From contig CM030942.1 of assembly GCA_018136815.1 (NCBI GenBank), positions 3,817,938 to 3,855,537 of the forward strand: a stretch of DNA of 37,600 nt, read 5' to 3'. Within the stretch, counting starts at the first letter, position 1, and each line of letters begins with the position of its first letter. Shown here piece after piece: positions 1-9,356 of this stretch. The notes below the pieces were generated by a model. The model was not told the DNA's origin. It worked only from the letters and a program-made list of their open reading frames with translations, and did not search any database. Source of the stretch: Isochrysis galbana (lineage: Eukaryota > Haptophyta > Isochrysidales > Isochrysidaceae). The translations under genes were made by a program, and so were the position numbers.

Positions 1-312
1 ATCGAAGAGAGCACGCTATTAATCAAACAGCAGAGGGCGCGCATCTCCGATATCGAGCAGCGATTGCACGCTCAGACTCAAATCGCGGAAGAAGTTAAGA
101 TGTACAAGGAGCAGTGCATAGTGCTTATGGAGAAGCTCTCCGCTCGCCACATGTCTGCCGGGGGAGCCTCCCCCGCGACGCCGCCGGCACAGCCAAGTCC
201 GGCGCGGAGCGTCCCGCCCTCGGCCCCCTCCCCCCGTGGCGGGTCGATGCTTTTCGAGAGGGTGAAGTCCATTGCCACAGCGGGGGCGCGAAGTGCTTCC
301 GGCGAACACTAG
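1..312 (+). CDS. C-terminal part of a coiled-coil protein (5' end outside window)
   Basis: Frame 1 is open from the first base to a TAG at 310-312, so this is the 3' end of a longer gene. The first 50 or so residues are charged and heptad-like (Glu, Lys, Gln, Arg, Ile and Leu rich, with EEVKMYKEQ), which suggests a coiled coil. They are followed by a Ser/Pro/Ala-rich linker and a short basic tail ending in GEH. No catalytic motif is visible. The upstream part may hold a motor or kinase domain, but nothing here shows it. I do not recognise the family. The frame could also be a chance opening; the clear change from coiled-coil composition to linker argues for a real gene. Confidence 0.45.
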   Translation: MEESTLLIKQQRARISDIEQRLHAQTQIAEEVKMYKEQCIVLMEKLSARHMSAGGASPATPPAQPSPARSVPPSAPSPRGGSMLFERVKSIATAGARSASGEH

Positions 313-544
313 AATTCAAGGGCGAAACATTGACATTGATCCTACGACGCGCTTCTTTTGTTCTCCGCTCGTAGTGGTATGGCCGTGGTTTGTGGTGCCA
401 TCATTATTCTCTCTTTCTGCCAACTAAAAGCATCCGTTTGGATTCTGCGTTTTGCGTTTTAATCGGATTGTGTGCACTGTGGGAGGAGCTATTATAATAA
501 TCGCACAATGATGACCAAGGAAAAGGAATGCCCGGACAAATGGC

Positions 545-645
545 TACAGTAACTCACTGGTCACTGGGTCGAAAGCGCTCTTTGAAATTAAGTCGGGCTC
601 GAAGTCTACCTCCTCCAATTTGTTGAGATGCGCTACAATGAGGGA
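545..645 (-). repeat. Fragment of retroelement-like ORF (3' part)
   Basis: The minus-strand reading gives IVAHLNKLEEVDFEPD followed by SKSA. It closely matches IVAHLNKLEGVDLEPD and SKSA in the ORF at 33009-33929. The DNA is also similar, so this is a diverged second copy of part of that repeat. The similarity fades at both ends and the surrounding frame is not conserved, so it is a relic. Confidence 0.6.
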
Positions 646-1194
646 AAACCTAGTGAGGCGTCCGTCCGACCTACGTCCGTACGTCGAACGACTCACCAGG
701 GCAAACGGAAAACCACCGGGGGGGGGGGGGGGTGCTCGCCTCTTCTCGTCAGAGAAGAAGTAAGAACCGCCCTTAAGTAAGAGCTCGCGCCGCGCGAGCG
801 ATCCTCGAGGAATAAGTAAGTGACGGCGGTTCGAGTAACCTGCGCCACCAAAGTACTCTCCTCCTTGGCCTTGAGCTACTTCCTCCTCATCCCCCTCCTG
901 TCGCTCGCCGACCCTCTCGTCCGCTCTCCGCGCCCGTTTGCTACTTGCTAGCGCTAATGGGTAATGGGGCCCGTTTCTCACCGCATTTCATCAAGGGGGT
1001 TGCAAATCCCCCCCTCTGCCTCTCTCCGCTCTCGAGGCCTCACGGACATTCGAACTGGTCGAGGTCGACTGAAAGACTGCGGGAATCGGCGAATCGGCTA
1101 GGTTTTGACGGCAATTGTCCTGCCCTTCGAGATGAGCGAATGGCGAATGGGCGTAGACATCGCCGCGTCCAGTCTCTCCAGTCCGCTCTCTTTC

Positions 1195-1375
1195 GGGAAA
1201 GAAAGGGGGCTGTTCGGCGTCAAACATCTCGTCTTCTGGGGGAGGGGTCTCTGCTGCGGCGTATCAAACATCTCATCTTCTGGGAGAGGGAGAGGGGTCT
1301 CTGCGGCATCAAGCATCAACATCTCATCTGTTGGGAGAGGGGTGCCGACTGCAGACTGCAGCATCAAGCTCCTTC
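1195..1375. repeat. Degenerate tandem repeat, about 45-50 bp unit
   Basis: Three to four diverged copies of a block containing CAAACATCTCRTCTTCTGGG followed by GAGGGGTCTCTGC are arranged head to tail. Indels differ between copies. No coding role is apparent. Confidence 0.5.
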
Positions 1376-1384
1376 TTCTCCTCA

Positions 1385-1500
1385 ACTATCAGTAAACTGA
1401 TAGGGTCATGGAGCGCGCGCCGCCTCCCTCCCTCGCTGCCGCTGCCCTCGCCGCGATGGACGAACGAAGCATTGATGGACACGCCCCCGTCGCCGAAGCC
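1385..1500 (+). repeat. Fragment of retroelement-like ORF (5' end)
   Basis: The sequence beginning TGATAGGGTCATGGAGCGCG matches the reverse complement of about 33960-34060, including the start MERAPPP and the Ala-rich stretch LAAAALAAMDE. A small indel then shifts the frame here. The orientation is opposite to the other fragment at 545-645, so this locus contains two separately inserted or rearranged pieces. Confidence 0.6.
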
Positions 1501-1696
1501 CAGATTCTTCAGATTTTTTTTCAAGCTCCTTCTCCTCCTCACTCACCAACCTCTCTTCTTCAGCCTTATCATCAAGCACACTAAGTACCGCAGTAGATGT
1601 GCCGGGGCCAAGTGCCAGTGCACCAACTCCTTCTTTCTCTGACTACCCTGGAGAGGGAGGAGACGGAGGACTCGCCACCCGCTCCATCGTCATTAC

Positions 1697-1870
1697 AAGG
1701 TGCGGGATTAAATGCTGACCGCAGTGCTGGTGCTGGCGGCGTGCTTCAACACTTCAAGGACGCGTTACTCTCCGCGCATATCACAGCTGGCCAAGCCAGT
1801 GACAGCGACAGCGACGACTTCGAATTACCTTTGCTCATGGGGAAGTCGCGTTCCGTCAAAAGAGGGCCAG
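1697..1870 (+). CDS. Possible exon of unknown gene
   Basis: A stretch encoding about 58 residues with an acidic Ser/Asp run (SDSDSDDFELP) and then a basic end (KSRSVKRGP). It is preceded by a possible AG acceptor and followed by a GTGAAT donor at 1871, after which a T-rich intron-like sequence begins. No homologous family is recognised and no partner exon is identified, so the call rests only on composition and splice-like borders. Confidence 0.2.
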
Positions 1871-1980
1871 GTGAATTTTTTTGTCCTCAATATATTCCTG
1901 TTTTCTTTTTAGTACAAAACAAAGCTAATCACGCTTGCCCCCCCCCCCCCGCGCTCCTCTCAACACGCAGTGACTCCCAG

Positions 1981-2385
1981 CTACGCGTGTTGAGTTTTCA
2001 TCTTCTTCGTCTTTTTCTCACACCCCTCTTCCTCGATGGCGACGATGTCGTTCGGCTGATCTTGGATGGCGAGGTCCGTGATGCGTGAGAGGACGCTTGG
2101 TCGGTCCTCCATGTAGAGCTTGCCAGCTGCTCGGCGCACTTGCACCATGGGATTCGTTTCAGCGTACGCGACCGCCATGATATATTCCATGCAGAGGTAC
2201 GCGAGGGCGGCCTGCTCTCCAATGTATCTGGTCTTTGGGACTGGGATCTTGTCGTACTCGTCGGAGTAGTCGCCGACGAGCATGAGGGTTGCCTTGCACC
2301 AACGGCCCATGTATGGCTCGATGAGTGCCCACATCGACGGGTAGCGTTCCTTGGCCAGATCCACGCGGAAGTCTCCACCCCGGCG
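1981..2385 (-). CDS. Terminal exon of an unrecognised protein
   Basis: An open frame of about 134 codons ends in TAG at 1981-1983. Its composition is that of a folded protein: aromatic and hydrophobic blocks (YPSMWALIEPYMGRW, YLCMEYIMAVAYAE) and a highly charged basic C-terminus (CEKKTKKMKT). A stop codon lies directly upstream of residue 1 at an AG that could be a splice acceptor (2386-2387), so 5' exons are expected. A short interspersed repeat (2435-2810) lies just upstream and may have cut the gene or sit in its intron. I do not recognise the family. Confidence 0.45.
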   Translation of the reverse strand, partial: RRGGDFRVDLAKERYPSMWALIEPYMGRWCKATLMLVGDYSDEYDKIPVPKTRYIGEQAALAYLCMEYIMAVAYAETNPMVQVRRAAGKLYMEDRPSVLSRITDLAIQDQPNDIVAIEEEGCEKKTKKMKTQHA

Positions 2386-2434
2386 CTATCGTGTCTTCTC
2401 GCACTATTTTGGTTTAGGTAAAAGGTAAAAGAAG

Positions 2435-2810
2435 ACAGGGGGTGCCCGAGCCAGGAGGGAAGGGCCGCGGCTCGCCGCGGCCATTCGCTTCGGCGAGCGA
2501 AAGATTAGCGCTTCTGGGCTCCTAGTTTCACGAGTACCCCCCCCCCCCCCTGCGTTGTTTTTACCCGAAAGGGCTTGTCGCCCAGCGTGGCCTCGAGGAG
2601 AGGGCGTGCTGGGGTGCGCAGGGTCGGTGCGTGCACTTAGGGGAGGACAAATATCGAGCGGGGAGGGGGCAGTGCCCCCTCCCCCCGGTATCACTCGGAC
2701 ACCTGGCTCGACAGGCATGGCGGGATTCCGGGACGGAAAAGTTGTGTCCAATTAGCTAGTGGGGGTGGCTAGGATATAACATTTATTATTATTATTATTA
2801 TTATTAGGGG
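2435..2810 (+). repeat. Short interspersed repeat, copy 1 (SINE-like)
   Basis: One of three related copies in the window (others at 15105-15540 and 22945-23251, both reverse). Read on this strand it has a GC-rich head with AGCCAGGAGGGAAGGGCCGC, a poly-C tract (2538-2551), a conserved core including CCCGAAAGGG, then GGACGGAAAAGTTGTGTCCA and CTAGCTAGTGGGG, and ends in an (ATT)n tail at about 2782-2806. A simple-repeat tail with variable head length is typical of SINEs or truncated LINEs. No A/B box was confidently found and no target duplication is clear. Confidence 0.65.
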
Positions 2811-2931
2811 CTAGGTCATAAATTCTTCAGTAGCTAGTTGAAATCATGCGGGCTTTGCCGTTTGGGTCCTTGGGGCCTGAGGCATGGCCTCGTTCTTGAT
2901 TACCCGGAGGAGCGCTGGGGTCTGGAAGCGC

Positions 2932-5246
2932 TCAGCGGCAGTCAGCCTTGGGCAGGTACTTTAGCAGAGTGTGCGCAGCAACCTCGCTCGATGCGAGCGC
3001 GTTGCCCTGGGAGTCGTGAGGCTGTAATTTCGGCAAAACGAGGCGGCGAATCTGCTCGACTTCGCTAGCAACGACGCTCGGGTTTGCCAGAATGAAGATG
3101 GCTTCCTCGGCAATCCGTTCGGGGGTGCATTGCTCAAACAGGAGCTCTGCAATCACGGTGCGCCCGGCGAGGATGTTGGGCAAGGTGGCGTGGCGCAGAA
3201 CCGGCCTAAGCCAATTGCGAATAATCCAACTCGTAATGTGGCTGGTGCGGTAGATCGCTACCTGCGGCACGCCTGCTGCAGCCAGTTCGATATTGACGGT
3301 GCCACATGCCGCTAGAGCAAGAGTGGACGCGGCGAATGCATCCTCGCGCGACTGGGCATCCACGATGGCGCAGCGCAGCTTGCCAGCCGTGAGCCAGTCC
3401 ACCGCCGAAGAGGCCCCATTTTGGTCGGAGCCACTAGCGCACACGTGTGGCAGGGCGGCCGCGTGGGCCGCCTCGGGCAAGACCCGACGTGCAATACTAT
3501 TCACGAGCTGGCGTACGCCGGGCGCGGCCAAGATGAAGAATTCAATGCCTCCTCTAGATGAGAAGGCACAATCCTGCAGTTGCGAAATCTCTTGCGACGA
3601 TTCCATTCGCGCGGCAGCGTGCAGAAGCAGAGGCAAAAGTGTGTGCACCTCTTGCGGCCGGCTCCCAGGCAAGAGGCACACCATCTGAGAAGTCGGTGAG
3701 AACCCGTGCGCTTTCCGAAAGCTCTCACCAACCATCGCACGGAGCGTTTTAGGGAATGGCCCTTCCATTCCGACCGCGAGTGTAGTCCGTGATGGGCAGC
3801 GGCGAGCCGCTGTCGACTCTAGTGCAGGGTGTCCAACGAAGGTACATGGGACGCCGACGCCTGAGAAAAGCTCCTTCTGAGACCAAAGAAAGTGGGCAAC
3901 TCCTAATGCGGACAAGGCGAATGCATGCGTATATACACACTATGGGCTTGGTGCCTCACCCACCTCAAACGGCAGAAGCACTAGCAGATGGTCAAGCCAT
4001 CCACGCAAACTGCTTGCACGCCGCTTCGCGTCTGAAAACGCCCATGCGGAGGGGGCGACGTATTGCACGAGCTTGGGGAGCGGATGCACTACGCCAGAGA
4101 GCTCTGGCGCGGCCTCGCTATGGTTGGAGATAAGTGGATTGGCGCACGATGACTTGCTTGCGCGCCGGCATGCGAGCGCGCGTAGCACACGTAGATTGAA
4201 CCCCTTGGAATCGATACCGACAACAATGCTAGGCTTGTTGGTTTCGACCTAACGTTCAATACAAGATGTACGTTGGGACGCATCGGACCGCGCACGGCCG
4301 GTTGCGTTGCAGGCGTCGACTTACCGCTCGAAGAGTCTGAAATAGGCGCATCGCGAGTCGCGGGAGTCGCGGGATCACCTGCGCTTCGGGGCACGAGGCC
4401 CATGTCATGCTTGCCCACAAGTAGGGCATGGAAGATTGGTGCCGATGGCTTGTCGTCCACTCGTGTGGTCTTACCTCTGCAAAGCCGGCGACAGTCAGAT
4501 CACTCATAGGAAAGACCGAATGCAGTCCCTCTGCGTGCATCGCCTTCCCGCCGACGCCAGCGAAGTGTATTGGCGCCTTGTACTGCAAACGCAATGGCGA
4601 TGAGAGGCACTTGAATAGCTACCTTTCCCCCCTTGGCAACCACCGACAGCAGCTCTCCGCGACGTTTCCGCTCTCCCACAACTATCTGCTTGTCGCCTAC
4701 AACCCTTGCTCCACCCTTAAGCCCATTCACGCCTTCGCTCTCTCCCTTTTGTCCGCAACCTTCCGTCCCCACCTTGACCCGGTCCAACCTCCATGCTACT
4801 CAGGGAAGCAAACCTCCTCAACACGGCCTTCTATCCTCCCACCTAGTTGGCAGCGTGTGCCGGGCGCACCGAGCACGCCAACTGCCGCAGTCGTACGTTC
4901 CCCACCATTTTCCTGGCCAGCCAGCTACCTACATCTCCCCGCATGGCTACCTCCATTACTCCATCCTCACCAGCCTGCCTCCTCGTGCGGACGCAGCCTC
5001 GTACCGACCAACTGCCCGTGACTCGCCTTCCAAATGCAACCCATTACCATTCAATCGCATGTGCTACCCCAGCGAACGTACCGTCATGGCACCTTTGACC
5101 CTTCCCACTTTTCTTCCCCTTGCCTCCCCTCCCGTCCTCATCCCCCATTACTCACACACCTGCTCCCTCATAGCGCGCATCAGCTTGGCGCCGATCGCGT
5201 CGCCTGATGGCTCGCCTGCCAGCAAGAAGACACTCGGCCGCCGTCG
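2932..5246 (-). CDS. lpxB: LpxB-like lipid A disaccharide synthase (multi-exon)
   Basis: The LpxB family transfers a GlcN-acyl unit from a UDP-linked lipid to lipid X, giving the disaccharide precursor of lipid A. Splicing five exons restores the family signatures in order: exon 1 5246-5160 (AGEPSGD), exon 2 4582-4475 (GVGGKAMHAEG, FPMSDLTVAGFAE), exon 3 4378-4325 (VIPRLPRLA), exon 4 4248-3964 (VGIDSKGFN, YVAPSAWA, LLPFE), exon 5 3876-2932 (FVGHP, LLPGSRPQE, ALAACGTVNIELA, VAIYR), stop TGA 2934-2932. All visible introns are GT-AG and all junctions are phase 0; they are 577, 96, 76 and 87 bp. The 5' end is uncertain: exon 1 has no ATG. It may follow a pyrimidine-rich acceptor at about 5247, or extend in frame through the repeat-rich region to an ATG at 5576. 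An organelle-targeting leader is expected but not identified. The visible exons encode about 492 residues, longer than typical bacterial LpxB. Confidence 0.9.
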
Positions 5247-5394
5247 CTGCGCAACAGGACAACAAGGAACACGCACGGTTCGAGCGCGCGCGTCGCAGGC
5301 TGTACGCAGAGCATGCGCATGCGGGAGAGGAAGTATAAGGAAGGAGAGGATGGGGAAAGAGGGCCGGGAGGGAGGAGATGCAGGTGGGTGGGAG

Positions 5395-5565
5395 GAGATG
5401 TAGGTGGGTGGGGTTGGGGGCAGAGAGGGAGTGGGGTGGGGAGGTAGAAGGAGGAGGGGGAGGAGAGAGAGAGAGAGAGTGAGTAGCTGAGTGAGTGAGT
5501 GAGCGAGTGAGGGAGTGAGTGAGTGAGGGAGTGAGGGAGGGAGGGAGTGAGGGAGGGAGCCGGCG
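5395..5565. repeat. GA/GTGAG microsatellite block
   Basis: Purine-rich simple sequence: GAGAGA runs followed by many GTGAGTGAGTGA and GAGGGA units. It makes long low-complexity frames on the minus strand (HSLTPSL-type) that should not be read as protein, although one is in frame with LpxB exon 1. Confidence 0.8.
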
Positions 5566-5860
5566 GCGCACACCATTTGGACGGCGCCGGCTCCGATTCT
5601 TCCCTCTACTTTTTCCGAATAAGTTTTATACTACTATAAATAGTGTCTAATTCGAACCTCGTGCTGGTGTCTCGATGTCTCGATCCTTCGTCGTCGCTAG
5701 ACTAATGCTACAGCTCCTCACGTACTCGCTAGTGGCCTACAGTTATCCTATGGATGTAGCCAAGGCCATTCTCGAACATGGTACCGCCGCCAAGGGCCCA
5801 GCCCAGCGGGGATCTCTCCGTCCGCTCTCCGCTCTCCGAGCTTCAATCTGCAATTATCTG

Positions 5861-5875
5861 TAGGGCGGTCAAACA
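5861..5875 (+). repeat. Solitary transposon terminal repeat
   Basis: TAGGGCGGTCAAACA is identical to the left end of the transposon at 21930. The following T-rich bases (ATTTTTATTC, AACTTCT) also resemble that end. No matching inverted partner was found nearby, so this may be one end of a decayed non-autonomous copy. Confidence 0.5.
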
Positions 5876-6061
5876 CCATTTTTATTCTAACTTCTGATGA
5901 CTGAAAATGAAAAAATCAGGATTGAGAAAACACACCCAAGTAAAGCGGTAGAAACCCCGGAACACACCCATCTAGCACATCTTATTCGGTGCCCATTGGG
6001 CTCCAGGTCCAGGTCAACCGGCAACCGGCTCCGGAGTGACAATTTGCAATTTGGAATCGGA

Positions 6062-6180
6062 CTTGGAGTGAGGGAGTGAGGGAACTCTGCGGAGGAGGGA
6101 AACTCTGCACGCGCGGAAGGGGGGAACTCTGCGGAGGGGGGACTCCGGACGCACGGAGGAGGGAACTCCGCATGCGCAGA
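6062..6180. repeat. Degenerate GGGAACTCTGCGGAGG minisatellite
   Basis: About five diverged units built from GGAACTCTGC / ACTCCGCA and GGAGGAGGG stand head to tail, preceded by GTGAGGGA repeats. No coding role is seen. Confidence 0.6.
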
Positions 6181-6540
6181 CCCTGCGACTGTAGACTGTA
6201 GAGCCAGAAGAGGGTCTCTACGTACTACGTAAGAGGTGGCTCTTTCCGTCCCGCCACAAGAAAAGTTAAGTACACCGATCTAACACTGAGCACAAATCTC
6301 TTGAATTGTCGGGTCTTTCTTTAGTCGTCGGCATCATCAGCGCGGATGTTCTAAAGTAGTCCATTATTGTAGCTGCACGGCTCTCGGGTATTCGGCACAA
6401 CTGGCAACTGGGACTATTAATGGACCGAAATACGGAATATGAGAAGAAAGAGCTTCCCGGAAGTCCGTCATCACTCCGAAAAGGAGGCTCTCTCTATTAT
6501 GACTGCGCCCGCCCGCCGCGCCTGCTTCGTCGCTCTGCTC

Positions 6541-6623
6541 TTCTCTCTCTTCATCTCCTCTCTCTCTCTCTCTTCATCTCTCCCCCCCACCCCACCCCAC
6601 CCCACCCCTCTCTCTCTCTCCCT

Positions 6624-6658
<35 letters not shown>

Positions 6659-6750
6659 CCCCTCTCTCTCTCTCCCCCCCCCCCCCCCCCCCCCCCCTCT
6701 CTCTCTCTCTCTCTCCCGCTCTCTCTCTCTCTCTCTCCCCTCCTCTCTCC
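6541..6750. repeat. (CT)n microsatellite with long poly-C core
   Basis: CTCTCTCT and CCCTCT simple sequence with a run of about 21 C near 6676-6697. It generates spurious Ser/Leu/Pro and Arg/Glu frames on both strands. Confidence 0.9.
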
Positions 6751-6885
6751 CTCTCTCCGTCCACGCGCACAAAAATGGAGGTCCAAGAGCTCCCCTCCAT
6801 CCATGAAAAATGTGAAGTGAACTCAGGTAAAAGGCCGTCTCGCCTTGCGCGCGCCGCTCCGTCCCTCTCCCTCTCTTTCTCTCTC

Positions 6886-7046
6886 ATGTCGTCTGCCTCT
6901 CTGCTGCTGTTTGTCTGTGTGAGCTGCACGGGTTGCTTCGCCCTGCGACTACCTCTCTCGCGCACCATGCGCTCCTCTCGCACCGCCTCGCCCTCCCTCT
7001 CCGCTCTCGGAGCCAAAGAGATTGAGGACCTCCTCTCGAGCAAAGA
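6886..7046 (+). CDS. Putative 5' exon: signal peptide plus plastid transit peptide
   Basis: From ATG 6886 the frame encodes a hydrophobic signal-peptide-like start (MSSASLLLFVCVSC), then CFALRLPLSRTMRSSRT, a Ser/Arg-rich stretch, and AKEIEDLLSSK. A Phe right after a predicted signal cleavage, followed by a basic Ser-rich segment, is the bipartite plastid-targeting layout known from secondary red-lineage plastids. A GTGAGG donor follows at 7047, leaving phase 2. A pyrimidine-rich acceptor at 8190-8191 would continue in phase with the RCCR-like gene (Glu-Phe-Thr-Met-Asp junction), across an intron of about 1.15 kb. That linkage is inference; the exon could belong to another transcript. Confidence 0.4.
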
Positions 7047-7059
7047 GTGAGGATCTCAC

Positions 7060-7560
7060 AATCCCAGGCACATTGCTGTAGCAGGGGGCACACAGAGGCG
7101 CCCAGGGGCACTCACACGGCTTGCGGAGGCAGGAAGGCACACGGTAGCGCAAGAGAGTGCGCCGAGGTACACGGGGTCACACGGGGGTACACGAGATCCC
7201 ACCCGGGTACGCATCGGCACTCAGCGGCCCATGGAAGCCGAGGGAGGTCTTCAGGGGCGCGTATGGACCTATGGAGGTCCACAGGGGTCCACGCGGGCAT
7301 ATCAGGCCAAACCGTGGCCATAACAGCATATGGAGGGTACATGCAAGGCGGCAATCGGCCCGCAGAGGCACGCAGAGATAGAGGCCAATAGCGGCAGATC
7401 CACAGCAGCCCATCAGGAGCTACAAAGCTACTCAGCGGCCAACGACGACCCGCAGAGCTGCCCCAACGTGGCCCTCAGTGGCACACAGCGGCCCGTGGGG
7501 GCCCCCATCTCCCACAGCGCCCCCATGGTCAAATTCGAGCATGGAGTGAGGTTTCACCGG
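7060..7560. repeat. Degenerate CAC/GGG-rich short-unit repeat
   Basis: The stretch is built of diverged short units of roughly 10-12 bp around GGxxCACACGG, GGGGTACACG and GGTCCACAGGGG. It lies in the proposed first intron of the RCCR-like gene. The remainder to 8190 shows no supported gene. Confidence 0.45.
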
Positions 7561-8191
7561 AGCCCCCCATAATTCTCATGGCGACCACATAGCCTTGCAC
7601 AGCAGCCATCACGGCCATCAAGGTTCATAGCATACCCATGGTGCTCGTAAAGACCCACACGGCAGCCTATGGCGTACAGAAGAGCACGCGCTGCGCCTCA
7701 AGAGAGCCCTGACAGTTTAAGAGGGAATCTCGAAGCCCGGACACACTTTTGGCTTTGGGAGCCGCTCCGCGTTGCATAACGGCACTATGTCCTCCACAGC
7801 ACTCAATATCCTACCGCCGTCTGATTCACCTTTCCACACAGCACCTCCCAGTAACCCCACGGCCCTTTAAGGCGTTCCGCAGCACTCTCTCCAGTGCTGC
7901 TACGGGCCCTTGCGACGCCCAATAAGCGCCAATATCATCTGCGTCAATGCCCTTCATAGTTCCCTCCACGCAGTGGCGGCCTTCCACAGCCCTCCCAATG
8001 CCGCAGATCTACTTACAGTGCCACCCGTCGGCGTTCACACGCTGTGTGACTCTACAGCACACTAAAGCCCTCCTTCTTCGCATCACCGCACAAAAGCATA
8101 TAGTAAGAGCAACTTCGCCTCACTGGATGCAAAGGAAGACCCGTAACTTCTCACTCCTCCTTCCTCCCTCATCCCGACTCCTGCGCCGAAG

Positions 8192-9356
8192 GTTCACCAT
8201 GGACATTTCAACCGTCGCCAAGGGCTCCGGACGCGAGACATTCGTCGGTCAATCTGGAATGAACCAAGGCACCGGCATCGGCGCGCTGACCGACTTGATC
8301 AAGTCGGGTGTTGGGCGCCTTCTCACTTGGAAAAATCGGCCCGTCTACGACAAGCTGTCGGCCATCATCGAGGACGACCTTCTCGGAATGGTTAAGGCAC
8401 GCGTGCCAGATCTCGAGCAGAAGCGCACCGCCTTCGCCGAGCCTGGAGCCAAGCCGGCGAGTCACGCCTTCGAGTCGGCCGACGGCAAGTGCAAGGGGCA
8501 CGTAGCGGCGTATAAGGGAGGCAAAGTCGATTGGATCACCACTTGCTCATTCTTCTCCGAATCGCTCGGTTTCGGCAACCTGCGAATCGATGGCTGGACA
8601 GACCGCTCAACAAGGGCGCCCAACATGGCAGTCCACCTCTGCATCGTTTTCAACGTGCGCCGGCCGCTGGGACTCTCGCCACCAGTATTGTTTTGTGCGC
8701 CATCACCATTGCCTCCGACCCGCGCAGGTGCTCTTCATCTACATCTCGCTGCCTCCACGCGCAAACCTGCTCCTAGATGACGAGTACAACGATTTCGTGT
8801 ACGCAACGCCGAGGGGCGAGTACCGCGGTGGGTCCGGCCTCTCCCTCAACGACTACTGGGTCTCGTGCATCGACGACAAGCGGTGCGTGCCTCCAGGCCG
8901 TGATCGCCACGGCCGCCTCGCTCCTCCCTGGCATCGTCGGCGCCTTGACCTCGCCCTTTCATAACCCGTTGCCGTCTTTTTTTTCGCAGATTCAAGCCAT
9001 ACTTTTCCAAGTTTCACGAAGTGAATGCCTTCATGGTTGCGCCGACTACGCTGCTATACACAGTCAAATATAGCAAGAAGTCGCTAGCCGCCGTGAGGGA
9101 CCTCGGCATCGCCCACGTCTCATCTTGGCTAGACCTCCTCGAAGGAAAGGACGACAAGAATGGCGTGCTCCTCAAGGACATCGAGTCGCGGGATACCCAG
9201 GCAATGCTCCTGCAGCTCGACGTCCGCACGCGCCAGTTCCCCTTTCGAGACCCTGACACGAAGAATGTCGCCAACATTCTCGGGCTCGAGATGACGGATA
9301 AGATCATCCGCACACTTTGTGGCGATCCGGAAGATCCCATTTGGCGGAAGCGCTGA
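8192..9356 (+). CDS. Red chlorophyll catabolite reductase-like protein
   Basis: RCCR reduces red chlorophyll catabolite with ferredoxin in chlorophyll breakdown in plastids and is related to ferredoxin-dependent bilin reductases. Exons 8199(or 8192)-8654, 8728-8882 and 8990-9356 join with GT-AG introns of 73 and 107 bp and give 325 codons from ATG 8199 (context CACCATGG) to TGA 9354. The spliced product carries the family core: FGNLRIDGW, DRSTRAPNM (plant RCCR has a similar S-T-D-A-P-N block), then LFIYISLPPRANLLLDDEY spanning the first splice, FKPYFSKFHEV across the second, and VAPTTLLYTVKYS. A C-terminal stretch of about 70 residues (from KDDKNGV) looks extra relative to plant RCCR. ATG 8199 gives no targeting peptide; an upstream exon at 6886-7046 would supply one. 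Identification is from remembered motifs, so a bilin reductase relative is the main alternative. Confidence 0.75.

Larger units (their letters stand above)
313..1696. other. Non-coding stretch with degenerate repeats
   Basis: I see no convincing intact gene here. The stretch holds two fragments of the retroelement-like ORF described at 32903-34046 (545-645 and 1385-1500), a degenerate tandem repeat (about 1195-1375), a G homopolymer near 719-732, and many stops in all frames otherwise. Confidence 0.5.
5580..6885. other. Intergenic region with repeats
   Basis: No supported gene. It contains a 15-base sequence matching a transposon end (5861-5875), a minisatellite (6062-6180) and a CT/poly-C tract (6541-6750). 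A 62-residue plus-strand frame (5675-5863) follows a TATAAATAG at 5635-5643 but runs into the transposon end and has no recognisable domain. Confidence 0.5.

Noticed and set aside
5635..5863. TATAAATAG followed 32 bp later by a 62-codon ORF
   Set aside because: The ORF ends inside a transposon terminal repeat and has no recognisable domain; the TATA match is expected by chance.
6420..6806. Ser/Leu/Pro and Arg/Glu frames over the CT microsatellite
   Set aside because: Direct translation of simple sequence. Only the 3' end from ATG 6886 has non-repetitive coding character.
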